Part shown: piece after piece, positions 21,505-34,614 of the stretch
Layout of the letters: every line of letters begins with the position of its first letter
How positions within the stretch are numbered: position 1 is the first letter of the stretch
NCBI GenBank assembly: GCA_963662175.1
Contig: OY759222.1
Location: forward strand, 11,976,222-12,040,221
DNA: 64,000 nt
Source: Aradus depressus
Taxonomy: Eukaryota > Arthropoda > Insecta > Hemiptera > Aradidae
Direction of reading: 5' to 3'
The notes under the pieces: model-generated
The model's database searches: none
What the model was told of the DNA's origin: nothing
The model's input: the letters and a program-made list of their open reading frames with translations, nothing else
Translations under genes and position numbers: made by a program

Positions 21505-21820
21505 CGTACTTGGCTTCTGAGCTCAAGAGCGTGGGTTCGAAACCCGACCGAGGCCCTTAGTTTATTTTATCTGGGAAGTAAAATAAACTTAAGCACGCCG
21601 TCCTTCGGATAGGACGTTAAGCGATGGTCCTCGAGCCTGTACGATGTCAGGTACTCGTTAAAGACCCCTACCCTAAGTGAATAAAAATTTAGGGTAGGCA
21701 AAATTTAGGACTCCCACAGTAGAGTCGAGCTCATGTCCCCCAGAGTGACAAAAGAGCGCTCTGGTAGTAGACGATATGACCTCGTAGTTAAAGCCCGGGC
21801 ATGAGTCATAAAACCTAACC
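21505..21820 (+). mobile_element. SINE-1, 5'-truncated with 13-bp target duplication
   Basis: Starts inside the tRNA head at 'cgtacttggcttctgagctc', so the A box is lost, and keeps the B box and complete body. Flanked by TATAACATAACTG at 21492-21504 and 21821-21833. A truncated 5' end with perfect duplications is the signature of incomplete reverse transcription. Confidence 0.95.
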
Positions 21821-21999
21821 TATAACATAACTGATATTATTTTTACCAAGGTTTTTAGATCATAAAATACATACTCCTTCACATAAGAGTATGTATAATA
21901 TACAATATATTATTCTACTTGTGAGATGTATACTTTTTTACAGAAATATGCCTATTTTATTTTTAACTCGCTCAGCTATATAAAGTATATAAGTTATGT

Positions 22000-23335
22000 G
22001 ATCGGTCAGAATTTTGATGTGGGAGTATTCAACGGAATTTTATGTGTCTGTGAACACAATAACTCCCGATAGAATAAATATATCGACATGAAAATTTATG
22101 TGAATCCAGAGCCCTTTAAAGACGACACCTATTAATTTTCAGCAGAAGAGAAGGGGGATCTGAGAGGGGCTCAATTCAAAACTATCAATAACTGCCGAAG
22201 TAATGAAAGTATCGACATGAATTGTTATATTTAAATACATAACCCCATAAGGATGGCACCTAATTTCAAGTCGATATATTTATTCTGTTGGGAGGTATAG
22301 TGATCATAGACAGACAGGACGTTTTTGTAAACAGAACCTCTGAAAACATAATATTTCGATGAAAACTAGATGGGGAAGGAAGAAGGAATCGAATGGAAAC
22401 TGGACAATATCTAGCGTAGTTGGTTAGGGGTGCAGCGTTGCCAATACATGCACCCCCTCCCTTTATAGGCAGCCCCGCCCTTGGAACGTTTACTGCCATG
22501 CTTCACTGGCTGTAGTCTGTTTACCTACTCTAAGGAAATGAACGCACTTCATTTATCATAAGGACATATTTTTTCAGTGCCTTCGGCCGCTAAAAGAACC
22601 CCCAATGAGGAAGGGCCAAAGTCATCGGATAGATACAACGGCATTTCAACTAACCCCAGAACCCTCTAACGACGACATCTATTTTTTTCACTCAAATCAG
22701 CCAAAGGGGAGGGGGGAGAGGGGAGAGGCTAAACGCAAAAACTCTAATAACTGCCGTTGTAATGAATTTATAGACATAAAATTTCAAATGTGAATTCAAA
22801 ATCCCATAAGGACGACACTTATTAATTTTCAGCGAAATCGGCAGAAGGGAAGGGCGATATCAGAGGAGAACTCAACTCAAAAACCCTAATAACTTCCGAT
22901 GTAATGAATGTATCGACATAAAATTTCAAATGTGAATTCAAAATCCCATAAGGACGACACTTATTAATTTTCAGCGAAATCGGCAGAAGGGAAGGGCGAT
23001 ATCAGAGGAGAACTCAACTCAAAAACCCTAATAACTTCCGATGTAATGAATGTATCGACATAAAATTTCATATGTGAATTCAAAATCCCATAAAGACGAC
23101 ACTTATTAATTTTCAGCGTAATCGGCAGAAGGGAAGGGCGATATCAGAGGAGAACTCAACATAAAAACCCTAATAACTTCCGATGTAATGAATTTATCAA
23201 CACTAAAATTATGAAAGTAAGACAACTGTTGAATATTAGCGCAAACGGTCGACTGGTTATGGAGGGGGGGGGGGGCGAAAAGTTAATTGATTAATCCATT
23301 CTGAGGAGGTAAATTATCGGTGATTCATCGGAAAC
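22000..23335 (+). repeat. Rep-B forward copy with 142-bp internal tandem
   Basis: Forward half of Rep-B ending in 'taaattatcggtgattcatc'. Between about 22770 and 23215 the block 'gtgaattcaaaatcccataa' ... 'ttcagcgaaatcggcagaag' ... 'ataacttccgatgtaatgaa' repeats three times with a 142-bp period and very little divergence, so the duplication is recent. 22300-22640 is a non-matching insertion. Confidence 0.78.
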
Positions 23336-23409
23336 CTTTTTTTTTTATTATAATTAATTCTAAATACATTGGAATTTTTGAAAATAGCTCCATTGGAACG
23401 CTCGCTTAC

Positions 23410-23694
23410 CTTTAAAGTTGACTCTTTTAAGATACTGAAGTAGGTCGGCCCCAGAGGCAGGTCTCATTGCTTCACATAGTCCTCTGCTGCCAGGAGGACA
23501 GACAGCAGCATGCATGTCTTCTAGAGCCACCGAGAGAGCCATGACAGCGTCCGACACGAACTGGAGCTGGTTCTCAAATGCGGTGTTCTCTCGGCTCAGT
23601 TGTTCTGACCCCGTGCAGGCCCGGGTGTATCTCGCATTGTACGGAGTCCGCGAGCTGTTGGGGTATTTACACTGGAAGTGGTCTTCCCAAAACT
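23410..23694 (-). CDS. mGluR-like receptor, exon e
   Basis: A 285-bp exon after TGTTTAG, ending at TTTAAAG|GTAAGC, phase 1 at both ends. It completes a glutamate codon with exon d to give FVEFWEDHFQCKYPNSSRTP. It continues with ENTAFENQLQFVSDAVMALS, then MHAAVCPPGSRGLCEAMRP and LLQYLKRVNFK. Cysteines in FQC, ACTG, AVC and GLC match the cysteine-rich insertion near the end of the family's ligand-binding domain. N-S-S is a glycosylation sequon. A MITE begins about 50 bp upstream of the acceptor. Confidence 0.93.
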
Positions 23695-23742
23695 CTAAAC
23701 AGACACAAAAAAATATATATACATATATTTATATTCTAAGCA

Positions 23743-24008
23743 TATCGTCACCTTAATACTACAACTAGATATCTCGAAATTATTAGTTTTGATAAAAACG
23801 CAAATCTTTTTTTTTTTTTTAATCAGCCGTTGTAGAATGACCCAAATGGAACTACTGACATTTTTACATAAGTTCTTAACATATTTTGCTAGAGTTGTCT
23901 ACTTCTAGCTCAACAAAGATACCTGCAAAATACAACTAATGGTACAATTATCCCATACATGCCGATTTTCGAGTTATCTAGTTGTAGTATTAAGGTGATG
24001 ATATGTAG
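23743..24008. mobile_element. Short inverted-repeat element (MITE)
   Basis: About 38-bp ends: left ATATCGTCACCTTAATACTA followed by CAACTAGATATCTCGAAA; right end the inverse with a few changes. Total about 265 bp with no coding capacity. It begins 50 bp upstream of the exon e acceptor. Confidence 0.8.
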
Positions 24009-24059
24009 TCAAGATGATAGAGATCGCAATAGTTATAATATAGTTAGTTCATTTGAAGT

Positions 24060-24589
24060 TGGCAGATGAGGACAGAGATATGGAACCATTCATACACTAA
24101 AAAATAAAGAAAAACTTATGATTTTTTAAAAATATTTTCTATTTCATAATATATATATATAGACTTATAACATGCATATACACTTTTCATGTAGAAAACG
24201 CAACTAACTGTCGCACAAAATTATTTACATTACGAGAATATTGTAATCTAATTTACCATATTTCTTTAGAATGACAGTACTTTATCATTCAAATTTGGCA
24301 CCTTGATCCCAAATCCCGAGACCTCTAACTTAAACAAACTGAACCCTTCTTATCCCTCATCATTCTGACTACTTGACATTCTGCCTTCTTTAGAGTCGGA
24401 TTACCTCTCTGATTTCCCTGCTCAAGCCGTCTTCAAGAAGTCCTACCAGAATTCCCTCCTTTTTTGGGTCAATCCCTGAAGGTTTAAGTATTCAAAATCC
24501 TTCTTGTTGGATGACTTCAGACTTTTTTTTTTTTTTTATCCCTGACATCAGAGCTATTTTATTAAAAATATATGTATATTTGGTATAAA
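24060..24589. other. Unassigned intron sequence
   Basis: AT-rich with a T run at 24525-24538. No gene or repeat recognised. Confidence 0.5.
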
Positions 24590-24760
24590 AAAAAAAGTTC
24601 TGTTATGGCCACATATGACAGAACTTTTTTTAAACCAACTACGTTTTTACAGACCACTCTCCCTTCTCTTCTATCTCGAAATTATTCCATACTGCATTAC
24701 TAGGTATAAGTAAGTCACTCTCAGAATTACTAACTGTGACACACTGGAAAGGTAATTGAG
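24590..24760 (+). mobile_element. MITE-D copy
   Basis: 'agttctgttatggccacat' and 'tgacagaacttttttt' form a short hairpin at the left. 'ttacagaccactctcccttc' and 'ccatactgcattactaggta' match other MITE-D copies. Confidence 0.6.
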
Positions 24761-25184
24761 GGCTCTGGTTGCTCAGAGGTAGGATGCTTGTGTACCGAGC
24801 TCCAGATCGTGGGTTCGACCAAGGCCCTTATTCGATGTTTTTTTTATTAAAAATAACTATACATATAGATAGTTATTATGACTCATGCCCGGGCTTGATC
24901 CATCTACTACCAGAGCCATCTTTCGTCACTCTGGTGGACATGAGCCCGACTCTACTATGGGAGTCCTAAATTTTACCTACCCTAAATTTTTATTCATCTA
25001 GGATAGGGGTCTTTAACGAGTACCTGACATTGTACAGGCTCGGGACCATCGCTTAATGGTCTTCCCATCCGAAGAACTGCGTGCTAAAGTTTATTTCACC
25101 TCCCTGGGCCTCGGTCGGGTTTCGAACCCCCGATCTTGAGCTCAGAAGGCAAGCACGCATACCACTGAGCTACCGGCGCCCCCT
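24757..25184. mobile_element. SINE-1 head fragment (+) next to a SINE-1 (-)
   Basis: 24757-24831 is a plus-strand tRNA-like head ('ggttgctcagaggtaggatg', B box GTGGGTTCGACC). 24866-25184 is a nearly full minus-strand SINE-1 ending 'taccggcgccccctc'; its tail is the ATAGTTATTATGACTC type. Confidence 0.88.
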
Positions 25185-25194
25185 CTCTATAAAT

Positions 25195-25415
25195 ATATTT
25201 CTACAGATCACTCTCCCGTCCTCTTTCCCTTTTCAAATTCATTTCGTACTGGTTTTACTGGGAATATGAAAGTCACTCAGAACAGGGTAATTCTCTACAG
25301 TGACAAAACAAACCTACTGGCGCCAACGCAATTAATGAAGGAGTAGAGGGGAGAGCGTGATCTGTACAAAAGTAGTTGATATAACGAAATCATGTAATGG
25401 CCACATCACATATAT
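25195..25415 (-). mobile_element. MITE-D copy
   Basis: 'tacagatcactctcccgtcc' at the left and 'gagagcgtgatctgtacaaa' at the right are inverse ends. The internal 'ggcgccaacgc' corresponds to the GGCGTCAGCG block. Confidence 0.7.
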
Positions 25416-25419
25416 TTTT

Positions 25420-25908
25420 TTTATCACACCGCAAAAATGTATTTTGACATTAAATTTAATATACTTTTTCATTTTAAAATCTTTTTTCCTTTTTTCCGTT
25501 TAAGCCCTATACTGTTTTGTTTTCAGATTAATTTTATTTTCCCCACGAATCATTTAATATTATCTGAAAGGTTTTAAATAAAACAACACAGACAAATCAT
25601 ATTACATCATTTTAAAAATTCAACAAGAAACATGACCAGCCATTTTCAACTAAAATATACTTCTTTCAAGTCTAGGGGCCTCGGCTGGGTTCCAACCAAC
25701 GATCTTGACAACAGGGAAGACATTTTGAACAATTATTGTAGTTACTCTTTACATTCAAGTGATTAGTCTTGTATTAGCGTTTTTTTGATTATAATTTTTA
25801 AACAAAGCATTTTCGGACCTATGTTTATAGGAACTTTTTTGTTCAGAATTAAGTTTACTATAAGATTCCTAAGTATCGCCCTCTCGACTTGTTACACCCT
25901 ATATATGT
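25420..25908. other. AT-rich intron sequence
   Basis: A SINE-1-like scrap 'aggggcctcggctgggttcc' occurs near 25674-25705. Nothing else identified. Confidence 0.5.
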
Positions 25909-26224
25909 ATCGATGGTGTTGAGCGAAAGGGCCAATCTGATTTTTTTCATTCGGACCTATCTGATTTTACCCTGACAAGGTCATCAGTTGATTTGGGCCT
26001 ATCTGCAAGGGCCAAACTGAAATTACCTAAAACCTTGAAATGAAAAAGGGCCAAAGTGTTTTGATAAAATTAATAGTGTATGATAAACGTAAATTAATAT
26101 TTCTCACTAATATTTATAAACAAAATCTATAAACTTGCAAATAAAATTAATTAGAATTGCAGTTTTCAGTTTTAGAAACATTCTGCAAGTTGCAGATTGG
26201 CCCTTTTCGCTCAACACCATCGAT
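25909..26224. mobile_element. Inverted-repeat element, about 316 bp
   Basis: Ends are inverse over about 31 bp: left ATCGATGGTGTTGAGCGAAA then GGGCCAATCTG at 25909-25939, right complement at 26193-26224 with one extra base. The phrase 'gggccaa' recurs inside. No coding sequence. Confidence 0.8.
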
Positions 26225-26562
26225 AAGTGTATCAGAGATGCACAAAATGTTAGCTCTTTTCGTAACCTTTGAAAAGTTTGAGCAGTGCCCAAATTTTTAT
26301 AGGGCTCAATTTGGAGCTCTTTGCCACAAATTAAATTTTACAATTTGCTTAATTAATAATGTATGTTCATTTAGCAACTTTGTGTAGATCATTGAGAAAA
26401 GTTCAGACCTAATTATGTAAATTGAAACTTTCAAACTAGCACAACTTCTAAACCCCACTCATTGCTCAATTTGGGCTAAAGTTATTAAAATTCATCTTCA
26501 TTTCTTTTTTAAAGTTAGTAATAATGAATCACAGTTTGAGTTATGTCAATAACAATTAGGTA
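26225..26562. other. Unassigned intron sequence
   Basis: AT-rich; no coding or structural signal found. Confidence 0.5.
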
Positions 26563-26573
26563 ATCCAAATCGA

Positions 26574-26920
26574 TCAGAGGGCGCCGGTAGCTCAGTGGTA
26601 TGCGTGCTTTCCTTTTGAGCTCAAGATCGTGGGTTCAAAACCCGACCGAGGCCCTTAGTTTATTTTATCTGGGGTAAAATAAACTTAAGCACGCCGTCCT
26701 TCGAATGGGACGTTAAGCGATGGTCCCGAGCCTGTACGATGTCAGGTACTCGTTAAAGACCCCTATCCTAGGGGAATAAAAATTTAGGGTAAGCAAAATT
26801 TAGGACTCCCACAGTAGAGTCGGGCTCATGTCCACCGGAGTGACGAAAGAGCGCTCTGGTAGTAGGAGATATGACCTCGTAGTTAAGCCCGGGCATGAGT
26901 CATAAAACCTAACCTATCCT
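26574..26920 (+). mobile_element. SINE-1, full length with target duplication
   Basis: Near-consensus copy flanked by ATCCAAATCGA at 26563-26573 and 26921-26931. The tail reads AACCTAACCTATCCT. Confidence 0.95.
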
Positions 26921-27034
26921 ATCCAAATCGACCATTCAAAAAAATAAAGAAATAGGACCTAAAATGTTTATTTAATTATTTCTTGTACACGTCTAGAGGG
27001 AGCCAAATTGATGAACAAATCCACATTTATTTAG

Positions 27035-27525
27035 CTAGTATAGGGGAAGTTATGAAATCGGTCAAAAATTCGATGCTGAGTTTTCAACGGAATTTTATAT
27101 TTTTCAAACTTCTGATTCATTTTGAAAAATAAATTCTGTCTGTGTGTGTGTCTGTGAACACGATAACTCCAGATAGAATGAATGTATCGACACGAAATTT
27201 TATATATGTGTCCAGAACTCTCTAAAGACGACATCTATTGATTTTCAGCCAAATCGGCCATAGGCGAAGAGAGGAATAGAGAGAAGGCTAAACACAAAAA
27301 CTTTAATAACTGCCGTTGTAATGAATGTGATATGAAATTTTATATTTAAATTCAAAATCCCATGAGGATATCACCTATTAAGTTTCCGCAAAATCGGTCG
27401 AAAGAAAGGGGACATCAGGGAAGGGGGACTCGACACAAATACCCTGATAAAATTTATCAGTCAAATATTAAGTTTTAGCGCATGCAGTCTTTTGGTTTTG
27501 GAAGGAGAGCTAAAATATGTGTGAT
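27035..27525 (+). repeat. Rep-B forward copy
   Basis: Contains 'cgatgctgagttttcaacgg', 'tgtgaacacgataactccag', 'aatgaatgtatcgacacgaa' and 'aaatcggtcgaaagaaaggg' in the usual order. Confidence 0.8.
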
Positions 27526-27534
27526 TAATTCATA

Positions 27535-27615
27535 TATGATAGTAAGATGTTGTGATAATAAGATGTTGTGATAGTAAGATGTTGTGATAGTAAGATATTG
27601 TGATAGTAAGATGTG
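27535..27615 (+). repeat. 16-bp tandem repeat
   Basis: About five copies of GATAGTAAGATGTTGT, with one AATAAG and one ATATTG variant. Confidence 0.9.
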
Positions 27616-27654
27616 GGACGAGATTTCACATAGAAATAAAAGACGTTGTCTTCC

Positions 27655-27801
27655 CACTGTTTTATTTTTTACCAGAACCGTTTTTCAGAGCAACAGCATC
27701 TTAATGAGTGGCACATCCCAACCATACAGCGTAGAGACTAAAGTTGTTCTTTACAGGTGGGATGTGCCACTCATGATGACGCTGTTCCTTTGTACTGGGG
27801 C
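27655..27801. repeat. Decayed inverted repeat, relative of the 48.6-kb palindrome
   Basis: Left arm GTTTTATTTTTTACCAGAAC ... 'gagtggcacatccca'; right arm 'tgggatgtgccactcatgat' ... 'gacgctgttc'. The outer flank 'gacgttgtcttcccact' is shared with 48546-48562. The hammerhead-like core is mutated on both strands (CTGATGA has become CTCATTA or CTCATGA). Confidence 0.75.
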
Positions 27802-28234
27802 AGTACATAACCTGTGATTCACCCATGACATTTTTCGTGCTGGGGATGTAGATTATTGATGATTCACTGTGTGATGTTTTACCTCAATCTTGTCATCTTA
27901 TCCATCGCCAAGAGGCATGCAGCGCTACAGGGTTGAAAGCAGCCAGTTTGTCCAATGTAAGAGATCCAGCCAACAAAATCCCACAATCCCCATGGCTACC
28001 CTATCTTCCTTCCCTTTTAAAGGGATTCTCTTTCTTATCGTCCTCTCTACCAGGCAATACCTGTCACCCACCAACAATTCTTCCCTCTTTTTTTTTATTT
28101 ATTTTCATATATGTTATTCCGTCTCTCCCATTTTTTAAAGGTTTCTTTAAATTATGATTCTGAAAACTGAACACAAGTGGGATTTAATAAAACGAAAAGT
28201 CCTTGATGTGAACAATCAAATAAGAGATATCGCT
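27802..28234. other. Unassigned intron sequence
   Basis: Pyrimidine-rich 27960-28140. No feature established. Confidence 0.5.
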
Positions 28235-28445
28235 CCCGTAATGTGATCTGGCCATTACAGGACTTTCTTATACCAACCACGCTTACAGATCACTCTCTCC
28301 TTCTCAAAATCATTTCATACTGCCATTACTGGGTGTATAAAAGTAATGAGTTGGCGTCAGCGATGTTTTTGTTTCATTGTCCTGAGAGTGACAATCTTAT
28401 ATACCCAGTAATGACAATTTGTAAATTTTAAGGGAGGAAATCCTG
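28235..28445 (+). mobile_element. MITE-D copy
   Basis: 'gatctggccattacaggact', 'ttacagatcactctctcctt', 'gagttggcgtcagcgatgtt' and 'tatacccagtaatgacaatt' match the family; the inner parts are inverted about the centre. Confidence 0.75.
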
Positions 28446-28554
28446 AAATTAAATTTCACCCATCAAGAGAGACTTCAAAAAAAACAAAAAAACCTTAAAG
28501 TATTCCGATTATTTTCTTGTAGAAGCAGCACAGTTCATCTGGTTGCTTCAAGAG

Positions 28555-28719
28555 AAATGAAATTAAATGAAAATAAATTTTATTCTGGGACCGAGGTCCC
28601 GTAAGAATAAATGATACAGAGTCAAAGAGAAAAGAAAACAATGAAATAAAGTATCATGGTCATACAAATGAAAAAAATACAAAAATAAATATGTAAGTGC
28701 TTCAGTGGAGAAAAACTAG

Positions 28720-28726
<7 letters not shown>
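28555..28726 (-). mobile_element. LINE 3' terminus
   Basis: Read on the minus strand this ends with 'ttattcttacgggacctcgg', 'tcccagaataaaatttattt' and an ATTTC-like tail. It matches the 3' terminus of the LINE at 36600-37485, whose end is 'ttaggggacgtatgtcccag'. GGGACC and GGTCCC form a terminal hairpin. The 5' continuation probably resumes at 33891, beyond the LTR element. Confidence 0.65.

Positions 28727-28771
<45 letters not shown>
28727..28771. repeat. (AT)n tract, left part of the insertion target
   Basis: Pure AT dinucleotides abutting the LTR. The tract continues at 33791-33890 on the other side of the insertion. Confidence 0.95.
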
Positions 28772-28774
<3 letters not shown>

Positions 28775-29576
28775 GATAAAAAACTTGTTTGCTACCACAT
28801 TTCCTGTAGAAATTTGATCTCTTTTGTTTATTTAAATTTTGATTTCTACAGTAGTTTGCCGAAAATTGCCCTAAAAAAATATTATCAATAATTTAAGACG
28901 TGCAATTTTTAAGAAAGTACACGTATACAACGAAAAAAATTCAATTAAACAAACTTTACACTTGGATTCACAAAGAGATACCAATTTTTAAATAATTTTA
29001 AATAATATTAATTTCTAATCCAAAGGTTTTTTTAAATGATACTACTGGGACAACAGGGAAGATGAATAGGATAGAATTTGAAGAGGACAAATATTTGGGT
29101 TATTATCTATATTTACATATTTAAATTTAAAAAAAACTTAACATTTGAACAAACAAAACAAAAATTTACAATGGCACAAAAACATTAAATTAATACTTAA
29201 AAAACTATTTCTTTCTTTTATTTGGGCATATTGAAAAATATATATTATTAATTGTACCTTCTCGACGCCTCTACCACAAAAACCAGACCCCGTCAACTCT
29301 TCACACTTTAATTCCACCCCAGTCAACTTTCATCTAATTGTTCAACTTCATTTTTATTTAAAACATATCAAACCACATTGCACCGTTTTAGAGCTAGCTC
29401 ACGACTCCCTTACATTTTACACTATTTCACAGCTGTTTTTTATATGTTTTCTTGTTTTGTTTCTCAAACACCTTGATATATATCTAATATATATATGATA
29501 TTAGATTATAATAAAAAAAAATTACCTCTTTTCATTAAAATATTCATTAAAAAAATGTTCCGTAGTGTACATCACA
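28772..29576 (-). repeat. 3' LTR
   Basis: 805 bp, TG...CA bounded, preceded (minus sense) by the polypurine tract. Contains the block 'atttctacaggaaatgtggt' and 'tatgcccaaataaaagaaag' near a TATA-like stretch. Short frames inside it are duplicated exactly in the other LTR and are not genes. Confidence 0.92.
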
Positions 29577-31634
29577 TTTGCCTTTTCCTTCTTTTTAAAA
29601 AAAAATGTTTGTTCACAAAATTTTTTTTTTTTTATAAGTTCTTTCAGATTTAATTTCTTCCTATACACAGGTTGATTAGCTTCTTCCTCGAATCCACATA
29701 GGCTTCCTCCTTCAATACACAGATGGATTAACGTCTTCCTCCAATACACAGGTAGATTAGCTTCCTCCTCAAACGCACATGTTGGCTGGCTCCTTGGTGT
29801 CTTCAACTCATTGCTCAACGATGTATCGAAGTCTCTCTCACTTACACTCACTGATTTATTTTTATTTTTTATATGCCCAATTCGACGCTCTTTTTATACA
29901 TATATGCCCATTTTTTATTTTTTTATAACTATTTACAATTATTAAACTTATATATATATATGTACCTAATTTCTAATAAACAAAAACAAATATTAATCTA
30001 AAAATTTACAATTAATCCTTAACCTAAAGAAAATGTTAACTTAAATTTATAAAAATTTGAACTAATTGAACATAAAAAAATATAATACTAAATTTTTACA
30101 TATTTACAGGATCAGTCATAGTCATGAAATCAAGTTTGGATATAATCAAGTTGCATATAGATTTAAGAAATTGCCAATTAATTTTACTTTCCGCCTTTAC
30201 CATCAATTTAACATTTGTATGTATTCAAAATAATTATATAAAAACAATTTACTTGAAATAAAAATTAAATAAATCCTTCGGTTTTACTTCATCACACTTC
30301 CAAAATATTACTTAACAATCAAAATTAGGCCTCACGCCGGGTAATAAGGAATACAAATTTAATTTATTTAATATATATATATAGTACTTGTCTTTTGAGG
30401 TATTAAATTCTTTGAGACGTCCTTCATACTTCCTAACTAAAAAAATGTATCTCACATATATTTTTACTTCAACTTCCTTCTCTACTAATAACTCCCTAAT
30501 AATAATAACTTCATCGTTGACGTAGCAAAAATACGGTTCCTCCTATCTCAGGTAGGCAACCAACACTACATCATAAATCTCCTATATATATATCGCTAGT
30601 TCTTTCTAGTCGACACAAAAAAAATCATCTCTCGCAGATCAAAAAAAAATATAAATCTCCAATTAATCACTAGCTCTTACTAGGATTAAAAAAATAATTT
30701 CTCCCAAAACAAATCTATATAATCCCGACGTCTAAAAGAATGTCATCAGCAATTAATTCAAAACTTCTCTAATTAATATTACCCTTTGTTTGTTCCTATT
30801 CCTAAAGTTATAAAATTTGCTCCTACAACTCTCCCCATTCTCATCTACTCTCTCTATTAAACGAATTTACGTAGAAAAAACATGTTACTCAAATAATAAA
30901 TGAAATTGTCTAAATAATAGAATTTATAATAACAAAAATTTACTAACCTATGCATACATACAATTTATATAATATATTATCCTTCCAAGGCTTCTATACA
31001 TTTTCGTTCGTCTTTCTAATTTATAATATTATTATGATTTAGTCACGTCCGGTATCCTAGCTGAACAGTTCCGAAACAGAAAATCTGTCCCCTTGACTCG
31101 GCCTCAGGAAGTTCGTCATGTCTCCAAAGAGATCTAGGCATCTCTCAGCCTGCTGATTTTATCTTTCTAACATTTGTAATAAAAAAATATAATAAAAAAA
31201 AATCTATCTTCTTCCATATTATGTTCGTTCAAAATCAGCTGTATATATATATGTTTTAATTTTCAATAAAATCGTTATTAACAAGTAAGTCTCAAATAAA
31301 TAATTTGTATATATTAAATTTGGATGACTAATCCTTAAATATAATCTTAGATTAATTTTTATACTGATCCTAATATCTAATCTAATCCTAAAAAAAAATG
31401 TAAATCCTAATTAATTTAAACGCAGAACTATACCAAAATTCATCCATACTCTTCATATACCAAAATTCTCTCATCCAAAAATAAATGTATCATTCATACT
31501 ATTATATTAGTCCAATGTCACTTCGTCATATTTTAAATTAATCCTAATTCTGTCATGTTAGTCTGTCAGTCATTTCCTCAAACTCATCCGAGTTGCAAAA
31601 AAAATAGGTTCACTATAAAAAGTGGCTAATGCAA
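29577..31634 (-). other. LTR element interior, non-coding part
   Basis: AT-rich and stop-dense. A 109-codon minus frame (29851-29522) carries a doubled FEEEANLPVYWRK / FEEEANQPVYRKK peptide and runs into the LTR; I do not recognise it. No RT, RNase H or integrase motif is found. Confidence 0.6.
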
Positions 31635-32726
31635 TTATATTGCAAAGCCCAAATTTAATTTTATCTTTTTCCGGATGCCCCGGCGAATTATGTCTTTAAA
31701 AATCCCCTCCCCCTTCTCTAAATATTTGTTCAGTGTTAATTTTGTCCTTAATACCTGTTTGAATGCTTTTACTCTCTTGTTAAAATTGTTCTTATAACTT
31801 TTATTAACCTCCTTTCTATTTCCAGTTTGTCTGTAAGTTTTAACTATATTTTCTTTAAAATTAAAATTTGTCTTTTGTTTGTTGTCCTCAGTCTGTTCGT
31901 TTGTTTTGTCTAATAACGTCCAAATGTTCCTTTCACTCTGTCCATCCACATCAACATTCATCCTATTTTCTTGAATTTCACTTAATACTAATTTTTCTAC
32001 ATTTTGACTCTCTTCCTCCACCTCTTTCTCTAAAATTTGGGTCTGTTCCTCCCCACTGTTATTCTCTGTTCCTTCTACCCCATCAACTTGTGACTGACTG
32101 TCAATAATAAGAACCTCTTTTTCTACTTCAGAATTCCCTTCATCCAACTTGTTAATTTTTTGAATAAAGTGTTTTTCTAAGTTTTCTCCTGCTTTATTTA
32201 TCCTACTTTCAACTCTTTCATTTTCTATTTGAATTTTCTCTAATTGGTTCATCAAATTGTCCACCTTTTTATTTAATTTAACTTCTAAATTTTTAATGTC
32301 ACCCCTTAAGTTTGTCTCTAATTTTCCTAATTTGTCCCCCATTTCCCTTTTTAAATTTGTCTCTAAATTTCCTAATTTATTACTTTGCTCTTCCATTTTT
32401 TGATTCATATCCCCCATTTCCCTTTTTAAATTTGTCTCTAAATTTCCTAATTTATTACTTTGCTCTTCCATTTTTTGATTCATATCCCCCCTTAAATTTC
32501 CCATATCCCCAGTTAACTTTGTCAACACAACACGGAGCCATTCCATATCAGGAGCAGCAATGCCCTCTTTTTCTTTATCTTTATTTACCCCCTCCCCTTG
32601 CGACTCCTCACCTGTACCCTGCATGGACTCCATTGCGGCTGGAGTCTCCCTTTCTCTATCTTCCGATAACTCCATATCGGATCTTTCCTCCTCTAATCTT
32701 CTCGCTTGTCCTCTGGTAATTGGCAT
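31635..32726 (-). CDS. gag-like protein of the LTR element (363 aa)
   Basis: The only substantial ORF in the element, beginning about 260 bp inside the 5' LTR. The start MPITRGQARRLEEERSD resembles the 'TRsqAR' openings of some insect retrotransposon gag proteins. Residues about 60-190 are heptad-rich and carry two direct copies of MNQKMEEQSNKLGNLETNLK plus a third partial copy, predicting a long coiled coil. Residues 200-280 are acidic. The C-terminus (about 285-363) is lysine/arginine-rich with KKIKLNLGFAI at the end. No zinc knuckle and no protease follow. A structural or RNA-packaging role is inference from position and composition. Confidence 0.75.
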   Translation of the reverse strand: MPITRGQARRLEEERSDMELSEDRERETPAAMESMQGTGEESQGEGVNKDKEKEGIAAPDMEWLRVVLTKLTGDMGNLRGDMNQKMEEQSNKLGNLETNLKREMGDMNQKMEEQSNKLGNLETNLKREMGDKLGKLETNLRGDIKNLEVKLNKKVDNLMNQLEKIQIENERVESRINKAGENLEKHFIQKINKLDEGNSEVEKEVLIIDSQSQVDGVEGTENNSGEEQTQILEKEVEEESQNVEKLVLSEIQENRMNVDVDGQSERNIWTLLDKTNEQTEDNKQKTNFNFKENIVKTYRQTGNRKEVNKSYKNNFNKRVKAFKQVLRTKLTLNKYLEKGEGIFKDIIRRGIRKKIKLNLGFAI

Positions 32727-32985
32727 TTTCTTACTTTACTAAATATATAATTACTAAACAAAAACAATGTTATATAAAATAGTAACCTTCTTTTGAAGTT
32801 GGCAAAAAAAAAATTATTTCTCAAAATTAAATGTAACCCTTATTTGTCTCTATTCTATCCTTTTCATCTTTTTCAACCTATTTCCCTTACTTTAATTAAT
32901 ATAAAAAAATTCTCCCATCAAGGTTTTGCCAAAATATGATGGGGCTTTGTGGCGAAAATCGTCCACACAAGGGATATGCCAAAAA

Positions 32986-34520
<1,535 letters not shown>

Positions 34521-34614
34521 GGGATAGATTAACAAAGAAATGACCTTAGGGGTGAGGTTGGGAGGGTTTTCTCTTGACTGTGAAAAAGACCCTTGCCATG
34601 AGAGGTATGGTTCA

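Noticed and set aside
29138..29326. 62-codon ORF duplicated exactly at 33352-33540
   Set aside because: The duplication is simply the two LTRs; not a conserved gene.
32312..32742. Plus-strand ORFs rich in FLNLSLNF
   Set aside because: Antisense shadows of the coiled-coil gag-like ORF.
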